Positions 8,227 to 16,986 are shown, numbered from the stretch's first letter. The stretch is DNA of 64,000 nucleotides from Streptomyces sp. NBC_00273 (GCF_036178145.1 NZ_CP108067.1:1426001-1490000); one strand, 5' to 3'. The notes: generated by a model from the sequence alone, not told the origin. Made by a program: numbers and translations.

Positions 8227-8858
8227 GAACCCACGCTCCGGCGCGCGTAGCAGAAGAGGTGCTCCTCCGGGACCGCCCGGTCGTCGGCGGGCTGGAAGTG
8301 CGCGGTGTGGTGGTGCAGCACCTCCAGGCCCAGGTCGGCGAGCCGGGCCAGGTGGTCCGCCGTGGAGAGGCTGCTGACGGTGACCTCGTGGCCCATCCAC
8401 TCGATGTCCAGGCCCCGGATGTCCCCCGGCACCGTGGCCATCACGAAGTACCCGCCGGGCGCGACCCAGGACGCCATGCGGTCCAGTGCCCCCGCGACCT
8501 CCGGCTGGTCCATCACCAGCAGCGGGAAGAAGGAGCACACCGCGTCGAAGCCGGCCCGCTCGGGCGTGTAGGTCCGTACGTCGGCCTGCTCGAAGCGGGC
8601 CTGCGGGACTCTGGCGCGGGCCAGTTCGACCATGGCCGCCGAGACGTCGATGCCGGTGACGGCGCAGCCGGCCCGCACCAGCGTCTCGGCGGTGGGCCGT
8701 CCCGTACCGCTGCCGACGTCCAACACCCGTGCTCCGGAGGGCAGTCGGTCGGTGAGCCAGTCAAGGGCCGCCAGTTGGCCGGGAACCCGCCCGAACACCT
8801 CCTCGTAGCGCTCCCCCAGAGCGTCGAACACCTCTGCCGCCGACTTGCGTTGACCCAT
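8223..8858 (-). CDS. Class I SAM-dependent methyltransferase
   Basis: 211 aa Rossmann methyltransferase. Motif I VLDVGSGTGRP (45-55) binds SAM, followed by GCAVTGIDVSAAMVELAR (acidic loop) and RFEQADVRTY, the adenine-contacting region. It belongs to the methyltransferase 11/25 type that acts on small molecules; the substrate cannot be read from sequence. Start ATG 8858 with AAGGGGCGG upstream. It is coupled to the DUF6193 gene by a 4-base overlap. The spacer to the divergent kinase gene is 103 bases. Confidence 0.87.
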   Translation of the reverse strand: MGQRKSAAEVFDALGERYEEVFGRVPGQLAALDWLTDRLPSGARVLDVGSGTGRPTAETLVRAGCAVTGIDVSAAMVELARARVPQARFEQADVRTYTPERAGFDAVCSFFPLLVMDQPEVAGALDRMASWVAPGGYFVMATVPGDIRGLDIEWMGHEVTVSSLSTADHLARLADLGLEVLHHHTAHFQPADDRAVPEEHLFCYARRSVGS

Positions 8859-8961
8859 CGGACCGCCCCTTCGTCTTCGGAGCACCACCGTACTGGCGCG
8901 GTGCCGTAGCAGGCGACGCCCCCGTTAGGATCTGAGGCCAGTGATCATCAAGGGGGAGTCC

Positions 8962-10764
8962 ATGTCCAACGCCGACGACGCCGTACTGAGACCGCTCGGG
9001 CCGGAGGATCCGCAGGAGATCTCCGGTTACCGGCTGCTCGCGAAGATCGGCGAAGGCGGTATGGGTTCCGTCTACCTCTCACGGACCCGCGGGAACCAGC
9101 CGATCGCCCTGAAGGTCATCCGCCGCGAGTTCGCCCAGGAGCAGGACTTCCGGGTCCGCTTCGAACGCGAGGTGCAGGCGGCCCGCCGCGTGCAGGGCTA
9201 CCACATCGTACCGGTGCTCGACCACGACACCAGTGGTGAACGGCCTTGGCTGGCCACCGCGTTCGTACCGGGCCTGGCGCTCGACGACGCTCTCGCCGCG
9301 CACGGTTCGCTGCCGCTGCCCGCGGTGTTCCAGCTGATCGGCTGCACGGCGCAGGCCCTGCACTCCGTTCACGCAGCCTCGGTGGTGCACCGCGACCTCA
9401 AGCCGAGCAACATCCTGCTCGGTTCGAACGGCCCGTGGGTGATCGACTTCGGTATCGCGCGGGCCACCGACACCACCCAGCTGACGCGCAGCGGCGGGTT
9501 CATCGGGACGCCGCAGTACATGTCCCCCGAGCACGCGCTCGGCCGGACCGTCACGGCGGCGACGGACGTCTTCGCGCTGGGTCTGATCGCGGCGGTCGTG
9601 GCCACCGGCCGCCACCCGTACGGCGACGGCGGGGGCCTCTCGATCGCCGCCGCGATAGCCAACACCCCGCAGCAGGCCCCGGACCTGAGCGGCTACCCGG
9701 AACCCCTGCGCCAGCTGTTGGAGCGCTGCCTGCAGTCCGATGCCGCGCAGCGGCCCAGCCCGGCCGAGCTCGCCGAGTGGTGCGGCCGCGTCGCGGGCCG
9801 GGAACTGCGTGACTTCGACGGCTGGCTGCCCGAGCCGCTGACCGCGGAGATCGCCCGCCGCGAGCGGTCGGCACAGGCCCAGGCACAGGCCCAGGCACAG
9901 GCACCGGCGCAGACCCCGCCCCCGCCGGCGTACACACCGACCGTGGCCCCCGAGCACGTCCGGCCCGCGTACGCGCCCACGCAGGCGCCCGCGCAGGCGC
10001 CCGGACCGGTCCCCCCGGCGTACGCACCGACCCAGGGCCCGGGCCACCCTGGGTACGGCGCGTCCACCGCCCCCGCCTACGCCGCACCCTCCTACTCCGC
10101 ACCTTCCGCGCAGGCGGTACCCGCCCCCGCACGCCGCAGCCGCGTGCCCCTGGTCGTCGGCGCCGGAATCCTGGTGGTCGCCCTCGCCGCGGGCGGCACG
10201 TGGTACTTCACGCACAACGACGACGAGGGCGGCGCCCAGCAGACCGCGGGCGACAACAAGGACAGGACGGCGGAGGCGCCGAAGGACACGGCGCCGGCGG
10301 CGCAAAGCAGCGGCTCGACCCCCGCGCCCCAGGCGTCCGGCCGCACCTACACCGCGGTGTTCAAGGACAAGCCCGTGAAGTTCCTCGCGCCCAGGGAGTT
10401 CGGCAAAGTCAACGCGGTCGACCTCGACTTCCCCAAGGTGGCTCCGTTCGGCGACATCGGCTACAACGACCGGGAGCTGGCCATGGGCTACGACAGCGTC
10501 GAGAGCGTGACCCCGTTCGGCAAGAGCAGGGGCGCCACCCCCGAACAGTGCGAGACCGGGGCCGCCACCGATCCGATTCCCGAGAAGCTGCCGCAGTCGG
10601 ACCTCGGCGGGGCGGACAGTGCCATCGTCCAGGGCGACCTGCTCTGCACCGTCACCAGCAAGGGCAATCTCGCCATGGTCAAGATCGTCGGGGTCGAGCC
10701 CTCGACGGACAGGCTCTACAAGGTCCCGACGTACCTCACCGAAGTGACCCTCTGGAAGCGGTAG
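8962..10764 (+). CDS. Membrane Ser/Thr protein kinase (Hanks type, no PASTA)
   Basis: 600 aa. Kinase domain at about 20-280 with IGEGGMGSV (P-loop, 29-37), catalytic Lys 51, HRDLKPSN (143-150), DFG (162-164) and GTPQYMSPEH, so it should be active. Next comes a ~110-residue Gln/Ala/Pro/Tyr linker that starts with an AQAQ repeat, one membrane segment near 395-415, and a ~185-residue extracellular domain without PASTA repeats and with two Cys residues. The product is a transmembrane sensor kinase whose signal is unknown. Start ATG 8962 follows AGGGGGAG. The outer domain is not a family I recognise. Confidence 0.92.
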   Translation: MSNADDAVLRPLGPEDPQEISGYRLLAKIGEGGMGSVYLSRTRGNQPIALKVIRREFAQEQDFRVRFEREVQAARRVQGYHIVPVLDHDTSGERPWLATAFVPGLALDDALAAHGSLPLPAVFQLIGCTAQALHSVHAASVVHRDLKPSNILLGSNGPWVIDFGIARATDTTQLTRSGGFIGTPQYMSPEHALGRTVTAATDVFALGLIAAVVATGRHPYGDGGGLSIAAAIANTPQQAPDLSGYPEPLRQLLERCLQSDAAQRPSPAELAEWCGRVAGRELRDFDGWLPEPLTAEIARRERSAQAQAQAQAQAPAQTPPPPAYTPTVAPEHVRPAYAPTQAPAQAPGPVPPAYAPTQGPGHPGYGASTAPAYAAPSYSAPSAQAVPAPARRSRVPLVVGAGILVVALAAGGTWYFTHNDDEGGAQQTAGDNKDRTAEAPKDTAPAAQSSGSTPAPQASGRTYTAVFKDKPVKFLAPREFGKVNAVDLDFPKVAPFGDIGYNDRELAMGYDSVESVTPFGKSRGATPEQCETGAATDPIPEKLPQSDLGGADSAIVQGDLLCTVTSKGNLAMVKIVGVEPSTDRLYKVPTYLTEVTLWKR

Positions 10765-10823
10765 GCCGCGGGCGAGGCGTGAGCTCGACGGGCCGGACCG
10801 GCTCAGCGGTTGCGGCGTTCCCC

Positions 10824-11324
10824 TCACACGGAACGTTCCATGCAGACCAGCCTGTCCCGCTCGTCCCACGACCCGGTGACGGTGAATCCGAGCCGTTCGT
10901 ACAGGGCGATCGCGCCCGCCCGCCACTGCCACACCGACAGCCGCACCGCGCTGAGGCCGCGCTCCTCGGCATGCGTCAGCGCGGCGCCGAGGAGACGGCG
11001 GGCGATGCCCAGCCCGCGGAACTCCGGGGCCGTCCAGAGCCTCTTGACCTCGGACCGCCCGTCCACGGGGGCGGCCACCACCAGGCAGCCCACCACGGCG
11101 TCCCCGATCGACGCCAGCAGCACGTCGTCGCCGGCGAAGGCCACCTGCGGATCCGTGATCTCCGCGCGGTAGCGGTCGGGCAGCCCTTCCACGCCGGCGA
11201 CGGCCTCGCCCTTCTCCTCCTGCGTGCGCAGGTGGTAGGCGGCCAGCAACCCGGCCAGCCCGTCCCGGGCGGAAAGGGCATGCCCCGGCCGGCGGACGAC
11301 GACGACCTCGCGTGGTTCGCTCAC
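10824..11324 (-). CDS. GNAT N-acetyltransferase
   Basis: 166 aa GNAT fold: VGCLVVAAPVDGRSEVKRLWTAPEFRGLGIARRLLGAALTHAEERG holds the acetyl-CoA motif A (R-G-x-G-I-A), followed by LYERLGFTVTGSW typical of motif B. GTG start at 11324 is chosen because the upstream reading is Pro/Arg-rich and non-conserved; the Shine-Dalgarno is weak. It converges on the kinase gene. Substrate unknown. Confidence 0.82.
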   Translation of the reverse strand: MSEPREVVVVRRPGHALSARDGLAGLLAAYHLRTQEEKGEAVAGVEGLPDRYRAEITDPQVAFAGDDVLLASIGDAVVGCLVVAAPVDGRSEVKRLWTAPEFRGLGIARRLLGAALTHAEERGLSAVRLSVWQWRAGAIALYERLGFTVTGSWDERDRLVCMERSV

Positions 11325-11374
11325 GACGGGAGCATCGCATCCCGGTGCGCGACCTCGACGGCCGGGGGGAGGGG

Positions 11375-11749
11375 TCAGGTCGAGGCGGGGACGAGGACCA
11401 CGGCCGTTCCGTACGCGCACACCTCGGTCCCGACGTCCTGGGCGTCGGTGACGTCGAACCGCATCATCAGCACGGCGTTGCCACCGCGCGCCTTCGCCTG
11501 TTCGATGAGCCGGTCCATGGCCTGGTTCCGGGTCTCCACCAGGGTCTTGGTGAGGCCCTTCAGTTCGCCGCCGATCATCGACTTCAGGCCCGCGCCGATC
11601 TGGCTGCCCAGGTGGCGGGAGCGGACGGTGAGGCCGAAGACCTCGCCGATGACGCGCTCGACCCGGTAGCCGGGGACGTCGTTGGTCGTGACGACGAGGA
11701 CGCCGGTCTCGTGTGCGCCGGCGCCGCCGCCGTAGTCATCGATACCCAT
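11375..11749 (-). CDS. YbjQ/UPF0145-family protein
   Basis: 124 aa, the size of YbjQ (UPF0145) proteins, which form small oligomeric barrels and lack a known activity. Family features: VLVVTTNDVPGYRVERVIGEVFGLTVRSRH at the start, then the helix with TLVETRNQAMDRLIEQAKARGGNAVLMMRFD, then EVCAYGTAVVLVP. Start ATG 11749. It reads away from the hairpin-rich spacer at 11.75-12.2 kb. Confidence 0.88.
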   Translation of the reverse strand: MGIDDYGGGAGAHETGVLVVTTNDVPGYRVERVIGEVFGLTVRSRHLGSQIGAGLKSMIGGELKGLTKTLVETRNQAMDRLIEQAKARGGNAVLMMRFDVTDAQDVGTEVCAYGTAVVLVPAST

Positions 11750-11876
11750 GGCACCCACTCTCGCCCGGGCCGCCACCGCCCGCACCCCGGGCCGCGCGAG
11801 CAGGGTACGGGCAGCGCACCCGGCACGGATCCGGACCGCCGCCGGACGTGTGCCCGCGTGCACATCAACCCCTTGC

Positions 11877-11917
11877 GTACCACCCAGGTTGTAGGTCGCC
11901 ACCTCCCTGGGTGGTAC
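11877..11917. promoter_or_regulatory. 12-bp inverted repeat between divergent genes
   Basis: GTACCACCCAGG at 11877-11888 and its exact complement CCTGGGTGGTAC at 11906-11917, separated by 17 bases. It lies 128 bases upstream of the YbjQ start. The length and spacing fit a dimeric-regulator site as well as a hairpin. It is one of three inverted repeats in the 467-base gene-free stretch 11750-12216, where I find no convincing coding sequence. Confidence 0.5.
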
Positions 11918-12023
11918 TCCGGCCTCATCCCCCGGATGGGCGCGGGCGGGGACGGCGGGGCCGTAGATTCTCCTCCGCCGGGTCACCGGCCGGCGCCGCC
12001 CCGTTCCTCCGGGGCTCGCTGCA

Positions 12024-12055
12024 CGGCCGTGCCCGTTCGGGGGCGGGCACGGCCG
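12024..12055. terminator. 12-bp-arm hairpin in a divergent spacer
   Basis: CGGCCGTGCCCG (12024-12035) pairs perfectly with 12044-12055 across an 8-base loop. No annotated gene ends here, so it is either the terminator of an unrecognised short transcript or a structured leader. A second, smaller hairpin is at 12145-12163 (GGCAACC/GGTTGCC), 53 bases before the SH3 gene start. Confidence 0.45.
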
Positions 12056-12216
12056 CGCACCTCGATAGGGCAAATTGGTCATATCGGGTTAAACGACGGT
12101 GAGCCACCGGGGCTACGCGCCCCGCCCTCGTCATAGTCGTCCCTGGCAACCCGCCTGGTTGCCGCCCCGTGCCGCGCGTCGCGGCCGGGTGGATGTCTTC
12201 GTAGAGGAGCCGGCTC

Positions 12217-12663
12217 ATGCTGAAGCCCACCAGAACCACCCTCGCTCTCGCCGCCGGCAGCCTGGTTCTCGGTCTGGTCGGAGCGGGCGCCGCCGTCGCC
12301 GACGACGGTCCGGAGAACCAGCCGCCGCGGGAGATCGTCGTCGGCGGAGGGTCCGCGGAGCCCGGTGCGTACCCCGAGAAGTACGTCACCGGCAAGGTCG
12401 TCTCGAAGGGCCCGCTGACGGTCCGCAGCAAGCCGAGCACCCACTCGCAGTCCCTCGGCCACGTGTACCCGCACAGCAAGGTCGAGATCGAGTGCAAGAA
12501 GTACGGTGAGAAGGTCGACGGCAACCGCATCTGGTACCGCCTGGCCGACAAGAACGGCAGCTGGGAGCACGACGCCGCGGCCCCCAAGCGTGCGTACGAG
12601 AAGGAGCGCTGGGTCTCCGCCCGCTACGTCAAGAACCTCTCCGAGGTCAAGTACTGCCGCTGA
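12217..12663 (+). CDS. Secreted SH3-domain protein
   Basis: 148 aa. Sec signal peptide (1-28, ending GAAVADD), then a ~35-residue linker and a bacterial SH3-like domain: VTGKVVSKGPLTVRSKPSTHSQSLGHVYPHSKVEIECKKYGEKVDGNRIWYRLADKNGSWVSARYV. SH3b domains often bind cell-wall material. Two Cys residues (in the domain and at the C-terminal KYCR) could form a disulfide. Start ATG 12217 behind GAGGAG. It stands alone, with a hairpin terminator after it. Common in streptomycetes; precise role unknown. Confidence 0.85.
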   Translation: MLKPTRTTLALAAGSLVLGLVGAGAAVADDGPENQPPREIVVGGGSAEPGAYPEKYVTGKVVSKGPLTVRSKPSTHSQSLGHVYPHSKVEIECKKYGEKVDGNRIWYRLADKNGSWEHDAAAPKRAYEKERWVSARYVKNLSEVKYCR

Positions 12664-12684
12664 CCCCGCCCCTGTCCCCGTCCC

Positions 12685-12704
12685 TGCCTGTCGGCCGATA
12701 GGCA
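12685..12704. terminator. Bidirectional hairpin between convergent genes
   Basis: TGCCTGTCGG and CCGATAGGCA form a 10-bp stem (one G-T pair) between the SH3 gene and the convergent NYN gene. The position suits a shared transcription terminator. Confidence 0.5.
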
Positions 12705-12740
12705 AACGGACAGGGAGCAGTCGGGCGGACAGGTCAGCAG

Positions 12741-13100
12741 TCAGTCCACCGGGCGTACGGCACGCGGCCCCACGCACTCCACGCCGTACGCCCGGACCCG
12801 TTCCCGCAGTTCACGGTCGGCCGTGACGACGACACAGCCGCGCTCCGCGTACGCGGCGGCCAACTCCACGATCCGGTCGTCACCGCTCCCGGGCGCCGGG
12901 TCCACCCGGACGCCCGGAACGGACTCGACGCCCCGGGCGGCGCCTTCCACGACGAGGACGATCTCCTCGTCGCCGCCCCGGCCGGCCAGCAGGTCGCGCA
13001 GCCGGACGGCCGCGCCCCGCCGGTCCCGCCACCAGCCGTCCGGCACCGAGCCGACGACGTTCGCGCCGTCCACGATCAGCACGTTCCGCGCGGCGTTCAC
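12741..13100 (-). CDS. NYN/PIN-like domain protein (putative RNase)
   Basis: 119 aa. NVLIVDGANVVGSVPDGWW at the N-terminus is the first acidic motif of the NYN/PIN nuclease fold (Asp 11, Asn 14). GDDRIVELAAAYAERGCVVVTADRELRERV carries the central and distal acidic residues (DD, then T-A-D). PIN-like enzymes cut RNA using Mg2+ or Mn2+. Start is a GTG at 13100, 13 bases after the kinase-phosphatase stop, so it is the last gene of the RNA repair operon. A cut-and-repair partnership is inference. Streptomycete copies are sometimes labelled NTP pyrophosphohydrolase, which the sequence does not support. Confidence 0.8.
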   Translation of the reverse strand: MNAARNVLIVDGANVVGSVPDGWWRDRRGAAVRLRDLLAGRGGDEEIVLVVEGAARGVESVPGVRVDPAPGSGDDRIVELAAAYAERGCVVVTADRELRERVRAYGVECVGPRAVRPVD

Positions 13101-13113
13101 GGCGGCCGGGCCC

Positions 13114-14133
13114 TCAGAAGTCGCCGTAGTTGACCTGCCAGGTGGGCAGGCCCATCCGGCGCCAGATCGCGACCACGCGGTCCCGGTCGTCGAGCGAGAC
13201 CCGTACCGCGTACCGGTGGCGCACATGCGCGTCGAACAGCTCCGCCTTCACCACGTCGTCGCGGCGCGTGTCGCCCGCCGCGCGCATCCACAGCTCGTCG
13301 TACGGCACCTCGTGGCGCCGCAGCCAGGACTCCGTCTGCTGACGGTACTCCTCGCCGCGCCCCGACAGCAGCACGATCGCGTCGCCGTCGGCGCGCCGGA
13401 AGGCGTCGAGCGCGTGCCGTACCGGCTCGTTGAGCAGGTCGAGCTCGCAGCGCGAGAAGTCGTACGGGCCCCGGTCGCCGGTCAGCGCGAGCGTGCCGTC
13501 GATGTCGCACATCACCGCGGCCGGCAGGGCCGGGTCGGGCACGTACTCCGTCACGGGCGGCGCGGCCACCCCGCTCGACCCGCCGTTCATCCACTCCGAC
13601 GTCAGCCGCCAGCCTCCCCGCCGGGCCTTCTCGTGCTTCTCGGCCAATATGCGGATGATCTCCTCGCCGACCTGGCGCTCGCGCGCGGCGTCCCGGCGCA
13701 GGCACTCCTCCAGCGGGACGTCGGTGAAGTCGTGCACGACGAAGGTCGCGAGACCGCCGACCGCCGCCTTGAGCCGCTTGGGGATGTTCTTGGTCAGGTG
13801 GGTGTTGTCGACGACCACGTCGAAGCCGCCGTCGACCGCCGCGCGGACCGCCGCGTCCTGGACGGCCAGCACGGTCTGCTCGTGCCTGAAGCTACGGCCC
13901 CGCCCGGGGTCCGGGAGGTCGAGCATGAGCCGCAGGTCGTCGAGGTTGACGCGGCGCATGCGGCCACCGGCCTCGGCCTGCAGGGCGCGCGCGGCGGTCG
14001 TCTTGCCGGAGGCCGGCAGGCCCGTCATGACGTGCACGACGGGCAGCGGGGCCTCCTCGGCCGCAATCGCAGTCGCAGTCGCGTCCGTGTTCACATCCGT
14101 GTTCACGTCCGTGTTGGGTGTGTCTTCGGACAC
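13114..14133 (-). CDS. Polynucleotide kinase-phosphatase (T4 Pnkp-like)
   Basis: 339 aa with two catalytic halves in the T4 Pnkp order. Kinase: GLPASGKTT (P-loop, 38-46) and VVVDNTHLTKNIPKR. HAD 3'-phosphatase: CDIDGTLAL (Asp 210/212), LSGRGEEYRQQT, and the end QVNYGDF. Such enzymes phosphorylate 5'-OH and remove 2',3'-cyclic or 3' phosphates, healing broken RNA ends for ligation. The first 25 residues include an NTDV triplet repeat, probably a flexible leader. GTG start at 14133, three bases after the ligase stop, with AGGAGAA inside the ligase gene. Kinase and phosphatase residues look intact. Confidence 0.9.
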   Translation of the reverse strand: MSEDTPNTDVNTDVNTDATATAIAAEEAPLPVVHVMTGLPASGKTTAARALQAEAGGRMRRVNLDDLRLMLDLPDPGRGRSFRHEQTVLAVQDAAVRAAVDGGFDVVVDNTHLTKNIPKRLKAAVGGLATFVVHDFTDVPLEECLRRDAARERQVGEEIIRILAEKHEKARRGGWRLTSEWMNGGSSGVAAPPVTEYVPDPALPAAVMCDIDGTLALTGDRGPYDFSRCELDLLNEPVRHALDAFRRADGDAIVLLSGRGEEYRQQTESWLRRHEVPYDELWMRAAGDTRRDDVVKAELFDAHVRHRYAVRVSLDDRDRVVAIWRRMGLPTWQVNYGDF

Positions 14134-14136
14134 GGG

Positions 14137-15345
14137 TCAGTTCTCCTCGTCGTTCGTGAAGGGGTCGGACGTCTCCGGCCGCACGTTGCGCCATACGGCC
14201 AGTTCCGTGGACCGGCCGTCCAGGCGCAGGAACATCGCGGCCCGGACCTCCCGGTCGGGCAGTGCCTTCACCGCCCGGGCGAAGGCCCCCCGGTCGGCGG
14301 CCAGGTGCGCGAGTCCCGCGTACGCCTCGTCGATGGCGCGCTCGCGCCGCGCGGCCTCGCTCTCGAGCCGCTCGATCACCTCGCTCACCCAGGCGTCGAA
14401 CTCGTCGGGCACCTGGTCGAGCAGTGCGTCGAGCGGCTTGCCGCCCGTGGCCTCGATCTCGACGACCGTGGTGCCGAGGCCCTGGGCGAGCTGCTTGAGG
14501 GGCAGGCCGGCGAACCGCTGGATGCCGTGGGCGCGCCAGATGTCCCGCTCGGTGGCCTTGGTCAGCAGGCGGTGGAGCCGTACGTACTCGGCCAGCTTGG
14601 CCTTCGCGCGCACACCGGAGGCGAAGCGCAGCACGAAGCCCTCCGCCTGGGTGCCGGTCGCCGAGGCACCGCCGGGCAGGGTGTTGGACTCGGTGAGGGC
14701 GATCAGCTCGTCGATGGGCATGGCGGGCCAGACCGTGACGACGGAACCGATCCCCTCCCAGTGGGACGCGGCCTCGGCGAGGGGGACCTCGGTGCCGTCC
14801 TGACCGAAGGCCGCGAGGAGGACGAGGTCCCGGCGGTCGCCGTAGTCGACGACGATGCGGTTCTGCGGGTACAGGATCTCGGCGAGGTAGGTGGTGCCGG
14901 GGCGCAGGGCCGCGGTGTCCCGGCCGTCGAGCAGGCGCTGCGCCCAGGTCGCCTGGGCGCTGATGAAGGACCCCTTGGAGGCGACCCGCCAGCGGTCCGC
15001 GTAGTGGAAGACGACGGCGAGGCTGCCGTCGACCTTGTCGTAGACCTCGAACGGCTCGTCCGGGAGGGCGGGGGCGTACGGTTGACCCGACTCGTGCTCG
15101 CCGACGTTGAAGAACTTCGGCAGCGGCAACGCGACGATCGCGCCGGTGGTGTCGTCGGCGACGAGTCCGCGGCAGCGGGTGGTGACGTCGTTCCAGACGC
15201 GTTCGTACTGGGCCGTCCGCGTGTAGGTGTAGATGGACAGCGGCAGTTCGGGATGCGACTTGCGGGTCACGTACCCGGCGTCGATCGAGTCCGCCAGCGC
15301 CTGTGCGGGCAGCAGGTCATGCAGAGTCAGGGTCTCCTGGCTCAT
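14137..15345 (-). CDS. RNA ligase, T4 Rnl1-like
   Basis: 402 aa ATP-dependent RNA ligase. Nucleotidyltransferase motifs are in order: motif I YDKVDGSL (Lys 104 takes AMP), SKGSF, YLAEIL (motif IIIa), EGFVLRF (motif IV, Glu 235) and RAKAKLAEYVRLH (motif V). It seals 5'-phosphate and 3'-OH RNA ends, the step after end healing. It is the first gene of a three-gene operon with the kinase-phosphatase and a NYN protein. The ATG follows GGGAGGA; the 57-base leader contains TGAGA...TCTCA. The target RNA is unknown; tRNA is the classical substrate in phage T4. Confidence 0.9.
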   Translation of the reverse strand: MSQETLTLHDLLPAQALADSIDAGYVTRKSHPELPLSIYTYTRTAQYERVWNDVTTRCRGLVADDTTGAIVALPLPKFFNVGEHESGQPYAPALPDEPFEVYDKVDGSLAVVFHYADRWRVASKGSFISAQATWAQRLLDGRDTAALRPGTTYLAEILYPQNRIVVDYGDRRDLVLLAAFGQDGTEVPLAEAASHWEGIGSVVTVWPAMPIDELIALTESNTLPGGASATGTQAEGFVLRFASGVRAKAKLAEYVRLHRLLTKATERDIWRAHGIQRFAGLPLKQLAQGLGTTVVEIEATGGKPLDALLDQVPDEFDAWVSEVIERLESEAARRERAIDEAYAGLAHLAADRGAFARAVKALPDREVRAAMFLRLDGRSTELAVWRNVRPETSDPFTNDEEN

Positions 15346-15402
15346 GGGGTCCTCCCGGTTTGAGATGGCTCATTCTCACGTGCGGGAGGGTGTGCCCGGT
15401 AG

Positions 15403-16089
15403 TTAATTATGCCTGGTCGGCGCAGTGCCCAGGCGGTTGATGTCGGCGGGCCGCAGGATGTGCCCGGGGATCTCGGTGCCGGGTGAAGCGACGGCGATCA
15501 TGGCGCGGCCGAAGGCCTCGGAGGTGATGACGAGGTTCGGGGCGACCCGCCGCACGAGGGGGACCAGGGGGCCGAGGACGGCGTAGAACACCCGGGACAG
15601 CCGGGCCTTGGAGGGCACGCCGCGCACCGGCTGGACGATGCCGGGGCGGAACATGTACGCACGGAAGGGGAGTTCGAGCAGGTCGTTCTCGGTCTTCCCC
15701 TTGACCCGGGCCCACATGGAACGGCCCCGCTCGGTGCTGTCCGTGCCCTCGCCGGAGACGTAGACGAAGGTCATGCCGGGGTTGGCGGCGGACAACGGCC
15801 GGGCGACGGCGAGCGTCAGGTCGTGGGTGACGCGCCGGTACGCCTCTTCCTTCATGCCGACGGAGGAGACCCCGAGGCAGTAGAAGCAGGCGTCGTACGC
15901 GGCCGGGTCGATCCCGGCGGCGGCCAGGTCGGACGGATCTCCCTGGACGCACTCGCGCAGCTTGGGGTGGCTGACGCCGAGCGGGGTGCGTCCGACGGCG
16001 ACGACGCTCTCGACCGCATCGCTGCGCAGGCATTCGCGCAGGACGCCCCAGCCGAGCATGCCGGTCGCGCCGAAGAGGAGGACGTTCAC
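15403..16089 (-). CDS. NAD(P)-binding epimerase-like protein (SDR atypical)
   Basis: 228 aa Rossmann protein starting MNVLLFGATGMLGWGVLREC, with nucleotide-binding GATGMLG at 8-14, FYCLGVSS in the second sheet and PFRAYMFRPGIVQPVRG near the substrate side. It resembles the atypical SDR/NmrA-like proteins annotated as NAD-dependent epimerases, though the YxxxK active site is not clear, so it may be a redox sensor instead. It lies 57 bases upstream of the RNA ligase on the same strand and could share its promoter. Confidence 0.8.
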   Translation of the reverse strand: MNVLLFGATGMLGWGVLRECLRSDAVESVVAVGRTPLGVSHPKLRECVQGDPSDLAAAGIDPAAYDACFYCLGVSSVGMKEEAYRRVTHDLTLAVARPLSAANPGMTFVYVSGEGTDSTERGRSMWARVKGKTENDLLELPFRAYMFRPGIVQPVRGVPSKARLSRVFYAVLGPLVPLVRRVAPNLVITSEAFGRAMIAVASPGTEIPGHILRPADINRLGTAPTRHN

Positions 16090-16129
16090 GGAGGTCAGTC
16101 TAGGCGGTGTCCTGTCGGTCGGGCCGGAT

Positions 16130-16945
16130 CAGGGAGCCGCGAGCCCGGCCCGACCCACACGACCCTTGGAGGGCCCGTCCGGCGAATCGATCGGGTCCGT
16201 CGACACCGCCCGCAGGGGACGAACGCCCTCAGCACACTGGCCGTCGGGCCCGCTCTGGCCGTGCGCGATCACGGGGGCACGTACGACGGGTGGGGCGTGC
16301 GGCCGGAGCGCTTCGGGGGGCCTCAGATCGCGGGTGAGCGGGCGGGCGAGAAGGCGCTGGGGATGGGCGGCGGTGATCAGCGACGTCCGCCGGTCCGCGG
16401 CGTCCGGTTCCCGTAGCTCGGGGCGGGTCCAGCCGAGGGTCTGCTTGAGCAGGCGAAACGTGTGTGCCGTAGTCACGCGGTGTCGGGCTGCGGTCACCGC
16501 AGTGGCGTCGTCGGCCGAACCGGACCGCGTCCAGGATCTGCATCCAGGATGTGGCGCCCCTCTCCAGCACGGCGACGAACGAGTAGGGCCGGCCAGGAAT
16601 GAACCGTGAGGCGGTCTTCGCCCGCCCCTAGACGTGGCGGAACAGCCGGCCCGGCGAGCACGGAGCGTCCGACCGCAGCCACGGTGGCACGCCGACGGCC
16701 AGGACCGGGCACCCGTCGGAGAACCGGGGCAGCGGCAGGCCGGCCAGCGGTGACCGCAGCCGAGCCACATCGATCCGCCCTGGTTTCGGGCCGGCGTGCA
16801 TCGCTCCGCGTCCACGTCGATGTTCCGGCAGGAGCGTCAGCTCGACTGCCGAGTGCACTGTGCCCGGCGCACACAGCTCATCGCCGTGCCCGGTCAGGCA
16901 CGCGTACAACTGTCCCGGAAGCGTGCCGCTTCCGCGAACGCCTTC
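16130..16945 (-). pseudogene. Degenerate DDE transposase remnant
   Basis: Pieces of one transposase are scattered over frames. AFAEAARFRD sits in one frame; after a one-base shift comes LYACLTGHGD...LPEHRRGRGA...RIDVARLRSPLAGLPLPRFSDG...LAVGVPPWLRSDAPCSPGRLFRHV. An in-frame TAG (16628-16630) follows where related proteins have Tyr, then GRAKTASRFIPGRPYSFVAVLERGATSWMQILDAVRFG continues in the same frame. After another shift ADDATAVTA runs almost directly into HTFRLLKQTLGW, as if several hundred central bases were lost. I recognise a transposase common in streptomycetes. Clearly non-functional. Confidence 0.82.
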
Positions 16946-16986
16946 TAGTGCGAGTCGTATTCGGCGCCGGACCCCAAACGGCAGGG

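Noticed and set aside
9860..9915. Tandem cag-gcc/cag-gca repeat in the kinase gene, CRISPR-like at first glance
   Set aside because: Short in-frame repeat encoding an Ala-Gln linker; no spacers.
15346..15402. LexA/SOS box upstream of the RNA repair operon
   Set aside because: No GAAC-n4-GTTC palindrome; only a short TGAGA/TCTCA symmetry is present.
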